Assembly (NCBI RefSeq): GCF_021284765.1
Contig: NZ_CP089924.1
Span: forward strand, 824,001-888,000
DNA: 64,000 bases
DNA from: Lysobacter sp. 5GHs7-4
Lineage (GTDB): Bacteria; Pseudomonadota; Gammaproteobacteria; Xanthomonadales; Xanthomonadaceae
Direction of reading: 5' to 3'
Part shown: piece by piece, positions 9,365 through 17,547 of the stretch
Numbering within the stretch: position 1 is the stretch's first letter
Layout: each line of letters begins with the position of its first letter
Translations under genes and position numbers: made by a program
The notes under the pieces: model-generated
Told to the model about the DNA's origin: nothing
Database searches by the model: none
Seen by the model: the letters and a program-made list of their open reading frames with translations, nothing else

Positions 9365-11230
9365 TTAGCGGACCCCTGCCTCAACGATGAATGGGGAGGG
9401 GTCGGATTGCCAAACATCGCCCCATGGCATCACCCGTTGTCTTGGGTATGACAGATACAGAAGTCGCTTGGACCGAGTCGCTGCCACGAAAGCATTCCGG
9501 CGCTCCTCGTCCTGCTGCTTTCTGGTCATCGCGCGATAGTCTGGGAACACCCCCTTAGCCATGCCCATGACAAAGACCGCGTCGAATTCTAGGCCCTTCG
9601 ACGAGTGGACGGTCAACAGGGCTACGCCGTCGCGGGTGGCTTGGCCCGAGGTTCCCAGTGCAATATTGCTCAGAAAACCTTGGAGCGTGCGCGCCCGAGA
9701 GCCTTCAGATCGCAGGAAGTGATCCCACTCTTGACGAAGCACTGCGACGTCTTCGCGGATGGGGCGCCTTTCAGGCTCGGCGAGTTGATCGGCGTAGTCA
9801 TCGAGAGTCTTGAAAGCCGGCATAAAGTCTAAGCGGCGCTGGTTGCTGTCGTGGACGGCCGAAATCGCTTCCGAAACAGCTGTGCACGCCGAGGAGCCCT
9901 TGAATTTGGCCATCGAGCGAATAAGTTGGACGACCTGTTCGGGGTTGGTCGGAGCTGTTGGGGGTCTGGGCAGGTCCCAGCGCTTACAGATCGCCGCCAA
10001 GTGCAAGCCATCCTTCGGATTGCTCAGAATCCTCAGCACTAGCTGGAGATCGTCCGCTACGCTCGACTCGTTCTCGTGAGTGACAGTAAGTCGCTTGTAA
10101 TAGGGTAAGCCACGGTCCGCCAGCTGTCGCTCAACACTAAGCAAGACATAGCGAGTACGTCCAAGGATGGCGAAGCTGCTCGGGGCTAAGGGGCCTTCAA
10201 CGTCCGGGTGTCCGTCTTTAAGTAATCTAACCAGTTCATCGACCACTCGAGCCGCCTCATCAGCCTCATTGGCGCCCACAATGAGTCGTGCAGAACCCTC
10301 CACTGCCACTTGGCCTGCGACTTTGTAGGTTGAATCGAGCGCCTGAGCGACCCGCACCACGGATCGCGAGGATCGATAGTTCTCATTGAGGTGAATCTCA
10401 GCGGCGTTAAAGTCAGACTTGAAGTCGGCAGTTAGGTACTTCGGGCTGGAAGTGTTGAAGCCATATATCGATTGGTTCGGATCGCCGACCATTATGATGT
10501 TGCGGAGAGAGCTTCCAGCCAATGCTCGAATGACCGCATACTGTGCTTCGTTGAGGTCTTGCGCTTCGTCTACGCAGACATAGCCATAGACGCGCCGATA
10601 CAAGTCGGCAACCTGTGGGAATTCAGAGAATAGTTGGTACGTATACAACAGCAGGTCATCGAAGTCGCAAGCGCCAAACGCTTGCAGGCCAGAGTTATAG
10701 CCTTCGTAGACTCGCTGAGCGACAGGGTCGTCGATGCCGTTGTCAGCAATTGTCAGAGGGTGCGCCTTGATGTGCGCAATGCCCTTTAGCCAGGCGTCCA
10801 ACTGCTGACTCTGCTCTTTGGGCGGCAAATGCGACAACTCATTCTTGAGGTAAGGGTCCTGTTCCACTACCTGTGCGAGGATTTGCCTTCGGTCGGCGTA
10901 GTGTTCGAATATCTGGGGCATTGTTGAAAGCCCGATATGCTTGCCTCGATCGGCCAGGACATCCACACAGAATCCATGCAACGTGCCGATGAAAGCTCGT
11001 TTTCGGGCCTCCGCTAGATCGCTCAGCCGGTCAGTCATCTCCTTCGCCGCCTTGTTAGTAAAGGTCAGTGCGAGCACACGAAAATGTCCAGGTACTTGAG
11101 TAAGCAGGCGACGGATGCGTTCGGTAAGCACTCGGGTCTTTCCAGAACCCGGGCCTGCGATCACGGCGAGTGCGCCATCGCCAAAGTCGACGATCTGACG
11201 CTGCTGTTTAGAAAGGCGTACCGTAGACAT
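9365..11230 (-). CDS. gajB: Gabija-type UvrD-like helicase GajB
   Basis: A 621-residue superfamily 1A helicase. Motifs in order are GPGSGKT (residues 26-32, Walker A), LTFTNKAA (motif Ia), DEAQD (221-225, Walker B), GDPNQSIYGF (motif III), ENYRSS (motif IV), TVHSSKGLEFD (motif V) and VAATRSKRLLYLSY (motif VI). It begins 11 bp after the stop of the OLD-family nuclease gene, behind its own GGAGA site. An OLD/TOPRIM nuclease followed by a UvrD-like protein is the defining order of Gabija. In characterised systems GajB is thought to sense or process DNA ends and nucleotides and to act with GajA. It is about 100 residues shorter than housekeeping UvrD/Rep. Confidence 0.88.
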   Translation of the reverse strand: MSTVRLSKQQRQIVDFGDGALAVIAGPGSGKTRVLTERIRRLLTQVPGHFRVLALTFTNKAAKEMTDRLSDLAEARKRAFIGTLHGFCVDVLADRGKHIGLSTMPQIFEHYADRRQILAQVVEQDPYLKNELSHLPPKEQSQQLDAWLKGIAHIKAHPLTIADNGIDDPVAQRVYEGYNSGLQAFGACDFDDLLLYTYQLFSEFPQVADLYRRVYGYVCVDEAQDLNEAQYAVIRALAGSSLRNIIMVGDPNQSIYGFNTSSPKYLTADFKSDFNAAEIHLNENYRSSRSVVRVAQALDSTYKVAGQVAVEGSARLIVGANEADEAARVVDELVRLLKDGHPDVEGPLAPSSFAILGRTRYVLLSVERQLADRGLPYYKRLTVTHENESSVADDLQLVLRILSNPKDGLHLAAICKRWDLPRPPTAPTNPEQVVQLIRSMAKFKGSSACTAVSEAISAVHDSNQRRLDFMPAFKTLDDYADQLAEPERRPIREDVAVLRQEWDHFLRSEGSRARTLQGFLSNIALGTSGQATRDGVALLTVHSSKGLEFDAVFVMGMAKGVFPDYRAMTRKQQDEERRNAFVAATRSKRLLYLSYPRQRVMPWGDVWQSDPSPFIVEAGVR

Positions 11231-11241
11231 GCGTGTCTCCG

Positions 11242-13119
11242 TTAGTGAAGACCGAACTTAGTCGAATCGAGCTTCTTGAGGTCGAACCTCTTTCCAATAA
11301 CATCGAGGAGCTTCGCGACTAGCTTGGGGACCCGACGCTCCGGGTCTGCGAGTGTCAAGACCGCGGTTGCTAAAGGAGTTGCGTAACGCGTCTTCTTTCC
11401 ACTGACCATGTCATGCGCTGCGCGCTTTCTGCCTTCCGCTCCCGAGTAATCACGAATCTGAGTCGCGCCGTCGATAGTCTTGCCCTCCTTGCCATTGAGG
11501 TTGGCGATGTACTCGTCCAGAGCAGTTGGGCCGACGTAGTTCGCAATGGCGACCTCAAAGGCGTCCAAGTAATCCTCATTCATTAGATGAGCCTCAAGGT
11601 CAAGTTTGTTGGGGATAACCACGATGTTGTCGTGTGCGGCGATGTCATCGATGCCTGCGCGCTTTGCGTCCGCCTTAAGCTTGGCGACGGGCTTATCCTC
11701 GCCATCGGAGAAGACGTACCAGGGAATTCCAAAGTTCTGCGCCAGCCAGATAAAGGGGAAGTAGTCCGTACCGCCTACGCCGACGAAGCTCAAGCCCAAT
11801 TCGTGCGCCGACGCTCCCCAGTAGGCCTGAGCCCAGAGGGGGAATGCCTGCTCTTCGGTCTCGCCTTCAAACAGGACAACCGCGCGCGCAAAGAGCAAGT
11901 CACCGCGAGAGGCGATAACCGACCTTTCCAGCTTGCGTACATCATCGGAAGTCAGTGCTTGCATCGGGAGTCGCTTGGCTTGAGTTACCCCAGCATGCTT
12001 GGTGAAGAGTCGCAGTTCTCCCAGTTTGGCTTGCCCGGCGAAGTATGGAGAGTGTGTGCTGACGATGCGTTGCCCCGGAATAGATTTGATCTGTGCGAAA
12101 AGTGCGCGCTGAGCTTGGGGGTGTAGATGCGATTCGGGCTCCTCTAAGGCCAGCAGCGAGTGCGTTTGATCCCCTTGCTGTTCGGCGAGGGTATACCGCC
12201 ATGACATAAAGGCACGGAACACGAGGAGAGAGGCCAGGCTACGCGTACCCATCCCATGTTTCGAAAGCGGAAATGCCTGTGCGCCGGTGGTGGCGAAGGT
12301 AACGTCAACACCCTTGGACAGATCGCGTAGGCGACGTGCTACTGGCGTGATGTCCACCGCGGCGCTATCAGCGCTGACTACGGACGACATGTCCGATAGA
12401 TTGGTCCGTAAGTGCTGGAGTACCGGGCTTTTGGTTACCATGCCCTCATTAAGCTCGGACAGGGTTTTTTCGAAGGCTAGGATGTCGGCATCGGTCAGTC
12501 CCAGGTTGTCCGTCAGTCGTCGCCAGAAAGAACCCTGGCGACGAAGATCGTCCTCAAGATCGCGCTTGGCGTCTATGTAGTGCAGGGCGACGTGCTCCAA
12601 TTGCTCAGAGCCAAGACCTTCGGTAGAAATCTTGCCCGTCAGCCAATCTGCAGGGGTCTTCCATTCAGTCAAAAACCTGCGATCAAGAACGTAGTCCCCT
12701 TTGGCAGGGTTCCATGCAAGCGTTGTGCGAAATGCCATGAAATCATGGAAGTTGTTGTCTTGCGAGATGCCGGTTCCCCACAGCGACGTCCAATAGCTTC
12801 CAGCTGGGAAGGCATCTATCTGCTTGCCATCGGCATCGAAGGGCCGAACGCATACGTCGATCGTGGCCACGCGATCTTGCGGAACGACGGCTTCGCCCGG
12901 CCCGACATGAATATCGTCTTGACCTAAGCTCCTTCGGCCGGCGCCAACCGCAGCATAGATCGCTTCGAGAAAACTAGTCTTCCCGGCATTGTTGGCGCCG
13001 ACCAGAACAGTCAGATCATCCAATTCCACGGCGACGTTCGTCAAAGAGCGAAAGTTCGATACGCGAACCTCTGTTACGCGGACGCCGGCGGATTGGAGGG
13101 GGCTAGCTGAAGCAGTCAC
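11242..13119 (-). CDS. gajA: Gabija-type OLD family ATPase/TOPRIM nuclease GajA
   Basis: A 625-residue class 2 OLD protein. The N-terminal ABC-type ATPase has GANNAGKTS (residues 41-49, Walker A) and ALEEPESHLHP (324-334, Walker B and D-loop region). The C-terminal TOPRIM domain has FEGETE (417-422) and SDGED (471-475), the acidic metal-binding clusters of the nuclease. The start is a GTG with GGAGA seven bases upstream. GajA of characterised systems is a DNA endonuclease held in check by cellular ATP/NTP and released when nucleotides fall during phage infection. Here it is second in an operon with an XRE regulator and gajB. Confidence 0.9.
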   Translation of the reverse strand: MTASASPLQSAGVRVTEVRVSNFRSLTNVAVELDDLTVLVGANNAGKTSFLEAIYAAVGAGRRSLGQDDIHVGPGEAVVPQDRVATIDVCVRPFDADGKQIDAFPAGSYWTSLWGTGISQDNNFHDFMAFRTTLAWNPAKGDYVLDRRFLTEWKTPADWLTGKISTEGLGSEQLEHVALHYIDAKRDLEDDLRRQGSFWRRLTDNLGLTDADILAFEKTLSELNEGMVTKSPVLQHLRTNLSDMSSVVSADSAAVDITPVARRLRDLSKGVDVTFATTGAQAFPLSKHGMGTRSLASLLVFRAFMSWRYTLAEQQGDQTHSLLALEEPESHLHPQAQRALFAQIKSIPGQRIVSTHSPYFAGQAKLGELRLFTKHAGVTQAKRLPMQALTSDDVRKLERSVIASRGDLLFARAVVLFEGETEEQAFPLWAQAYWGASAHELGLSFVGVGGTDYFPFIWLAQNFGIPWYVFSDGEDKPVAKLKADAKRAGIDDIAAHDNIVVIPNKLDLEAHLMNEDYLDAFEVAIANYVGPTALDEYIANLNGKEGKTIDGATQIRDYSGAEGRKRAAHDMVSGKKTRYATPLATAVLTLADPERRVPKLVAKLLDVIGKRFDLKKLDSTKFGLH

Positions 13120-13173
13120 TTTAGTTTCTCCAGAGTTGAGCGGTAATGCACCTCAATGCACGCAGGTCGCTTG

Positions 13174-13413
13174 CTAAAGATTCTTCTCAAATCGGCGGAC
13201 GAAACTGGTTAGGGTTACGTTGAAAATGGCACAGTACTCGCGCAATTGAATTAGGTCGAGTCGCCGAGTTCCGTTCTCGATATCGCTGATGTGCGACTGC
13301 GATCGCCCCAATGCCTGCGCCACATCCGCTTGCAGCATCCCAGACGCAAGCCGCATCTCCTTAAGCAACTTGGTAAGTACTTCGTTCTCGTGCTGATGAA
13401 TTGACTTGGGCAT
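13174..13413 (-). CDS. XRE-family HTH regulator, first gene of the Gabija operon
   Basis: A 79-residue protein from the ATG at 13413, which fits the family better than the longer frame upstream. Residues about 15-65 are a Cro/C1-type helix-turn-helix (LRLASGMLQADVAQALG, then SQSHISDIENGTRR). The last residues (FVRRFE) are typical of small XRE proteins. It ends 55 bp before gajA on the same strand. A palindrome at 13451-13482, just upstream of its start, is a natural autorepression site. A role in keeping the defence operon quiet is inferred from position. Confidence 0.85.
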   Translation of the reverse strand: MPKSIHQHENEVLTKLLKEMRLASGMLQADVAQALGRSQSHISDIENGTRRLDLIQLREYCAIFNVTLTSFVRRFEKNL

Positions 13414-13450
13414 GGGTGTGGCCGGAAAGCGGTAGGCCACACGGAAGCTA

Positions 13451-13482
13451 TATCGACTTTCCTGATATCGGAAAAATCGATA
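13451..13482. promoter_or_regulatory. Imperfect palindrome, candidate operator of the XRE regulator
   Basis: Arms TATCGA and TCGATA flank inner arms TTTCC and GGAAA around GATATC. It lies about 38 bp upstream of the XRE start in an AT-rich pocket, where the operon promoter should be. Binding by the adjacent XRE protein is inference. Confidence 0.5.
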
Positions 13483-13574
13483 TGATCGGCTTGTGGGGCA
13501 GGGTGCCCGGGGCTTTGGCCGGTACTTCCGGACGGGCGCTGCCCGAGACTTCACCGCCAGCAAGGACCGCAGTC

Positions 13575-14000
13575 ATGCCCCTCCCCAACCACCTCAGCCT
13601 CCCGCCCGACCTGCTCCTACAGCTCTGGCCCGCCCCCTCCGACCCCACCACCGACGCCATCGCCCTGGCCGCGCTAGGCCCGGAACGGCTGGACCGCTTG
13701 TGCCTGCACGCCACCCACCGGACGCAACGGGCGATGGAGGAGGCGCGCGGCTTGTTGGAGGTCGCGTTGGAAACGTTGGAGTTGCAGTTGTCGGCCGATC
13801 ACCAGCGCCGGTTGCTGGAACGCGCAGACGACGAGCTGGCCGCGGCGCTGCGTTGGGGCACCTTGGCGGCCAATGCGCGCTTCTGCCGGGAGCAACCGGG
13901 GCTGGCGCAACAGCTGTCCGGCGCGCTGGGCGAGGCACGGGCGGGCCACGCGGGCGCGCGGCGTCGGGTGTTGCGCGCTGCCAAAGGAGGGGCGGCGTGA
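13575..14000 (+). CDS. Hypothetical helical protein
   Basis: A 141-residue protein from the ATG at 13575. It is almost wholly helical and rich in Ala, Leu, Arg and Glu, with no signal peptide or membrane segment. The upstream part of the open frame covers the Gabija promoter region and is not coding. GC content is high, like the core chromosome, so it marks the right boundary of the Gabija island. No family is recognised. Confidence 0.5.
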   Translation: MPLPNHLSLPPDLLLQLWPAPSDPTTDAIALAALGPERLDRLCLHATHRTQRAMEEARGLLEVALETLELQLSADHQRRLLERADDELAAALRWGTLAANARFCREQPGLAQQLSGALGEARAGHAGARRRVLRAAKGGAA

Positions 14001-14236
14001 GCTTTCGCGCAGCGTCCGGGGAAAGTGCGCTCTGACCCCTGTTCCCAGAGGCAGAGCCGGCTGCGCCGTTGCCCGCGGAGCCGCTGCCATGGCCGACGAG
14101 CCGCCTAACCCCGCCCGGCGGGTCCATGCGTTTCCAACGGAGCGGGACGACGGCGTGCGACGCACGCCCCTGGCCGAGTGTATTTGGTCGGCCCTGGGGC
14201 AGCGCTTCATAGGACAGTGCAGACGGGGAGGTATCC

Positions 14237-14629
14237 ATGGGACGGCTTACGCTTTGGTTCTCGATCGCCGTGGTGGTGGTGCTGGCCATGGCGCTGACCT
14301 TGGTGCTGACGCGCCCCATCGATCCGATCCATCAGCCGGGGGTTAGCTGGACGCGCGGGCTGTTGAGGGGCGATACCCTGCGCCTGCTGGACTCCGGCCG
14401 CTACGTCCACGTCAGCTGGTGCGACATCTGCGAGGACGAGCGCGCCTACGGCCGCTGGTCCCGCGTGGCGGGCGGCTACCGCTTGCAGCCGGATTCGGGG
14501 CGCCCGCCGTACGTGCTGCAGCTGGCGCGCTATCGTGGGTGCGCCGTCCTGTCGAAATCGCCGGTTGTTCCCGGTTCGAGCTACTTGGATCTCTATACGC
14601 GTGTCGGCGACAAGTGCGATATGAGCTAG
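14237..14629 (+). CDS. Membrane-anchored hypothetical protein
   Basis: A 130-residue protein after GGGGAGGTATCC. An uncleaved N-terminal helix (about residues 5-24) leaves a periplasmic domain with four Cys (CDIC near 62-65, then two more) and a GRW..V.GGYRLQ pattern. That pattern recalls the small lipocalin-like fold of the next gene's product (GTWQLQGDQL). The two genes, 66 bp apart, may be distant duplicates in one operon. Confidence 0.6.
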   Translation: MGRLTLWFSIAVVVVLAMALTLVLTRPIDPIHQPGVSWTRGLLRGDTLRLLDSGRYVHVSWCDICEDERAYGRWSRVAGGYRLQPDSGRPPYVLQLARYRGCAVLSKSPVVPGSSYLDLYTRVGDKCDMS

Positions 14630-14695
14630 ATGTGAGTTCGGTGGATAGGTAAGCGCGGGCGCAGCGGTCCGGTCGGCAGGCTTGAGGAGGACATC

Positions 14696-15094
14696 ATGAA
14701 AGGTTTCGTCGCAGCAGGATTGGCGCTGATTCTCCTCGGCGGTTGCGCCACCGACGCCACGATCCAGACCACGAGCGGTCAGTTCGCAGGCGAGTACTAC
14801 AGCGGCGATGGGCTCGGCCGCGCAGTCACGGTGGTGCTGCGCCCGGACCACACCTTCGAAAGCGATTGGCAGGGGTGTCTGGGCGTCTACGGGACGGCCC
14901 GCGGCACCTGGCAGCTGCAGGGCGATCAGCTCGTGTTCGCGCCGGTGGAGGAGGACAAGGATCTGGTCGGTTTTCTGCGCCAGGCCACCACGATCCGGCA
15001 CGACGGGCGCCTGGGCTTCGCCAGGAGCTCGGATGTGAAGGGTGAGAAAGTGAATGCGAGGCTGGTGTTCTTGAAGCAGCCTGCTAGCCGGTGA
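14696..15094 (+). CDS. Small lipoprotein, unknown function
   Basis: A 132-residue protein with a GAGGAGGACATC ribosome binding site. A classic lipobox (LLGGC, Cys17) marks an outer-membrane or periplasmic lipoprotein. The mature part alternates strand-like segments (GTWQLQGDQLVF) and looks like a small beta barrel of the type that reports the contrast between a blank and a filled value (DUF-type lipocalin-like). It follows the anchored protein at 14237. Function unknown. Confidence 0.68.
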   Translation: MKGFVAAGLALILLGGCATDATIQTTSGQFAGEYYSGDGLGRAVTVVLRPDHTFESDWQGCLGVYGTARGTWQLQGDQLVFAPVEEDKDLVGFLRQATTIRHDGRLGFARSSDVKGEKVNARLVFLKQPASR

Positions 15095-15255
15095 GGCCGG
15101 GCGCGGCGAAGGGGTTGCGCTTTCGTCGTCGGGCGTGGGCTGGATCCGTCGCCGCCTGCGCGGCTGCCGCGTTTGAGAAGGCCTTGAAGCGAGCGCCTAC
15201 TGTTTGAAACAAAACCCGCCGCCCGCGGGGCTCCTGGGTGGGCGCAACAGGGGGC

Positions 15256-15768
15256 TCACACAGGAAGGCGGCTGTAGAACTGCGCCAGTGCTTCGCCCAG
15301 CGGCATCGGTGTGCGCGCGGCGGCCGCAAGCAGGCGTGAGAGAGGGACCTCGTCGCCGGTTCCGAGCACGCCGGAATAGTCGACGATGACCTCGGAACCC
15401 AAGAGCCGCGCGGCGCCGATGCAAGTGGCGGCGCAAAGCGCCAGCACGGCATCGTCCCTGCGCCTGGGCACTTCGGTGACGACGAACTGCCAGGCCGGGA
15501 TGTCGGGCCCGGCGTCCTGATCGGGGTCGTGGCGGTACGCGATCAGCAGCGCGCAGCGCAGGGCGCCTGTAGCTTCGAGCACGTAGTAGTCCGCGGCGGG
15601 CACCACCACCGCACGCACGGGTGCTCCTGAAACGAGCAGGCGTACCGACAGTTCGAGCCTGTCGTCGCGCGCCAGCAGGGTCTGGAGCGCGCGCTCTGTT
15701 TCCCGGCATAGGGCACCGGCATCGAGCGGGATCGGCGACTTCGCCCTGACAATATAGGAATCGCTCAT
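15256..15768 (-). CDS. Hypothetical protein
   Basis: A 170-residue soluble protein. The ATG at 15768 follows AGGGACGGACCC; the longer frame upstream has non-coding composition. It looks like an alpha/beta protein with a hydrophobic core strand pattern (AVVVPAADYYVLEA) and no signal. It is divergent from the VOC gene at 15939. No family is recognised. Confidence 0.6.
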   Translation of the reverse strand: MSDSYIVRAKSPIPLDAGALCRETERALQTLLARDDRLELSVRLLVSGAPVRAVVVPAADYYVLEATGALRCALLIAYRHDPDQDAGPDIPAWQFVVTEVPRRRDDAVLALCAATCIGAARLLGSEVIVDYSGVLGTGDEVPLSRLLAAAARTPMPLGEALAQFYSRLPV

Positions 15769-15938
15769 CGGGTCCGTCCCTAGGGCATGCCGTGGGTCGC
15801 GTGGCTGCGGCGGATCGTAGCGTATCCGCTGCGCGCCCCGATCAATGTGTTCCGGCTGCGGCAGAATGCGGTGTAGCGTTTCGCCGAAGCGCACCGCGCT
15901 GCACGGATCGTGCCGCGCCTAATCTCAGGGCTGCCCCG

Positions 15939-16313
15939 ATGCTGCATCACCTCTCTATCGCCGTCGCTGATTTACAGAAGGCCGGCGCATTCTACGACGC
16001 TGCGCTGGGCGCCTTGGGCTATCGGCGCGTGTTCGAGGACGAGACCGCCATAGGCTACGGGCTCGTGGACGGCGAGGATCAGCTTTGCCTGAAGCTGCGG
16101 CCCGGCTCGGCGCCGCCGGGGTCTGGGTTCCATGTGGCGTTCGCGGCGCCGTCGCGTGCGGCGGTGGATCGGTTCCATGCGCAGGCATTGGCGGTTGCGG
16201 GAACCGACAACGGCAAGCCCGGTCTGCGCCTGGACTACGGGCCTCACTACTACGCGGCGTTTCTGATCGATCCCGATGGGCACGCTATCGAGGCGGTCAT
16301 CAACCACGCCTAG
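15939..16313 (+). CDS. VOC family protein (glyoxalase/dioxygenase fold)
   Basis: A 124-residue single-module vicinal-oxygen-chelate protein. The start MLHHLSIAVADLQKA carries the usual first metal His, and HYYAAFLIDPDGHAIEAV at the end carries the second module's ligand region with the final Glu. The central FHVAFAAPSRAAVDRFH matches the family's second beta-alpha unit. Members include lactoylglutathione lyases, fosfomycin-type resistance proteins and uncharacterised lyases; this one falls in the broad lactoylglutathione-lyase-like group. Confidence 0.87.
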   Translation: MLHHLSIAVADLQKAGAFYDAALGALGYRRVFEDETAIGYGLVDGEDQLCLKLRPGSAPPGSGFHVAFAAPSRAAVDRFHAQALAVAGTDNGKPGLRLDYGPHYYAAFLIDPDGHAIEAVINHA

Positions 16314-16474
16314 GCGGTATTGGCACGCCTAGGGTGAGAAGGCCGGCATGCCGAAGCCGGACCCCGCTGCAGCGTGAGCCTGAGCGATGCTCATCGTCGG
16401 GGAAGACTGGCATGATGGCTGAAACTCACGCCCATGCTGTCTAGCGGCGCACCTCAGCACCTGTGGTCGGTGGC

Positions 16475-16906
16475 ATGGTCAAGCTCACGACGAACCAACG
16501 CAAAAACCTGGTAATTGCCGCTGCCGCTGTGCTGGTTATTGGGTTCAGCACCTGGATCAGCTTGGACCCGAAGCACTACTTCTTCTACGGCGATGAAGAC
16601 AGGGCGCAATGGGAGCATCCCACGGGCCCTTTCCTGATCTTTTGCGGCTTCTATTTGCTTGAAGCCCTTTTCTTGGCGAAGGTCATAAAGCTTGGGGGCC
16701 GACTGTGGCCTCGTACCATGCTCGCAGCAGTGCTGTTCTTGCCTTGGGCTGCGTTATCGACGATTTTCGTCGTGCATGCGCCGGGTTACATGCATGTCCA
16801 TGCTCTATGGACCTGGCTGATATCGGCGGTGCTGGTGCTTACCTTTTTCGTGTCGGCGGTGCGACACCTGTTCAATAGCTTCCGTGGCAGCCACGGCAGC
16901 GACTAG
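16475..16906 (+). CDS. Four-helix membrane protein, unknown function
   Basis: A 143-residue integral membrane protein with hydrophobic segments at about residues 10-28, 50-68, 82-100 and 110-130. The ATG at 16475 is preferred to the GTG four codons upstream because GGTGG sits just ahead of it. A His-rich loop (HAPGYMHVHALW) lies between the last two helices. No transporter signature is seen. Confidence 0.6.
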   Translation: MVKLTTNQRKNLVIAAAAVLVIGFSTWISLDPKHYFFYGDEDRAQWEHPTGPFLIFCGFYLLEALFLAKVIKLGGRLWPRTMLAAVLFLPWAALSTIFVVHAPGYMHVHALWTWLISAVLVLTFFVSAVRHLFNSFRGSHGSD

Positions 16907-16935
16907 CGGCTCAGCTAACCAGAAGTGGTGAGAGT

Positions 16936-17274
16936 ATGGCGACGCTCGTCGCGGACGTGGATGCGGAAATCGAGGCGGTGATTGCTGCCCTGGTGAGCTC
17001 GGGGCTGTGCTGGCGCAATCCTCTGACGGATCAGATCGTGGTTTGGAGTGCGGCGGGAGATCGGCTGGTGACTCAATCCGAAGCTCATGCGCTTCAGTGC
17101 TGGCACGGCGGTGCGACGCTTCAGCTATGGAAGAACGAGTCTGAGGACCTCATCCTTGGGCATGCGGATGTTGGTGTGCGCTTGTACTTCGATGGATGCA
17201 CCGCATTTGATGTAGCTACATGCCTCTCTGTGCTCATCAGTCAGCAGCTGGCCTATCGGGTCTTGCCTGAGTAG
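16936..17274 (+). CDS. Hypothetical protein
   Basis: A 112-residue soluble alpha/beta protein beginning 29 bp after the membrane protein gene on the same strand, so the two may be cotranscribed. It has strands such as ATLQLW and VRLYFDG and no known motif. Function unknown. Confidence 0.55.
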   Translation: MATLVADVDAEIEAVIAALVSSGLCWRNPLTDQIVVWSAAGDRLVTQSEAHALQCWHGGATLQLWKNESEDLILGHADVGVRLYFDGCTAFDVATCLSVLISQQLAYRVLPE

Positions 17275-17399
17275 TTTTCGGCAGGGTGAGTTGGTCGACG
17301 TGGTTGATTTCGATGGACATGCTATCGAGGCGGCAAGGCTAGGCTGTTGTCGATTTGATCGACGGCGCCACTACCCAGAGGCACTGCGCCACGCTTCGT

Positions 17400-17470
17400 G
17401 TAGGAGCGGCGTGAGCCGCGATGGCGCCACCTCGGCTGTTGCGTAATCGCGGCTCACGCCGCTCCCACAG
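17400..17470. repeat. Single REP palindromic unit
   Basis: GTAGGAGCGGCGTGAGCCGCGA on the left pairs with TCGCGGCTCACGCCGCTCCCAC on the right across a 25-bp loop. It is the same family as the large arrays at 23, 35.6 and 38 kb. It lies between convergent genes, where it may also act as a transcription stop. Confidence 0.85.
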
Positions 17471-17547
17471 AAAGCGCAAAGCGGGGAAGGCGCGGGAGGA
17501 CAGCACCGGCGCAGCGGACCGCATCGCGGCCCACTGCGCCCGATCCC

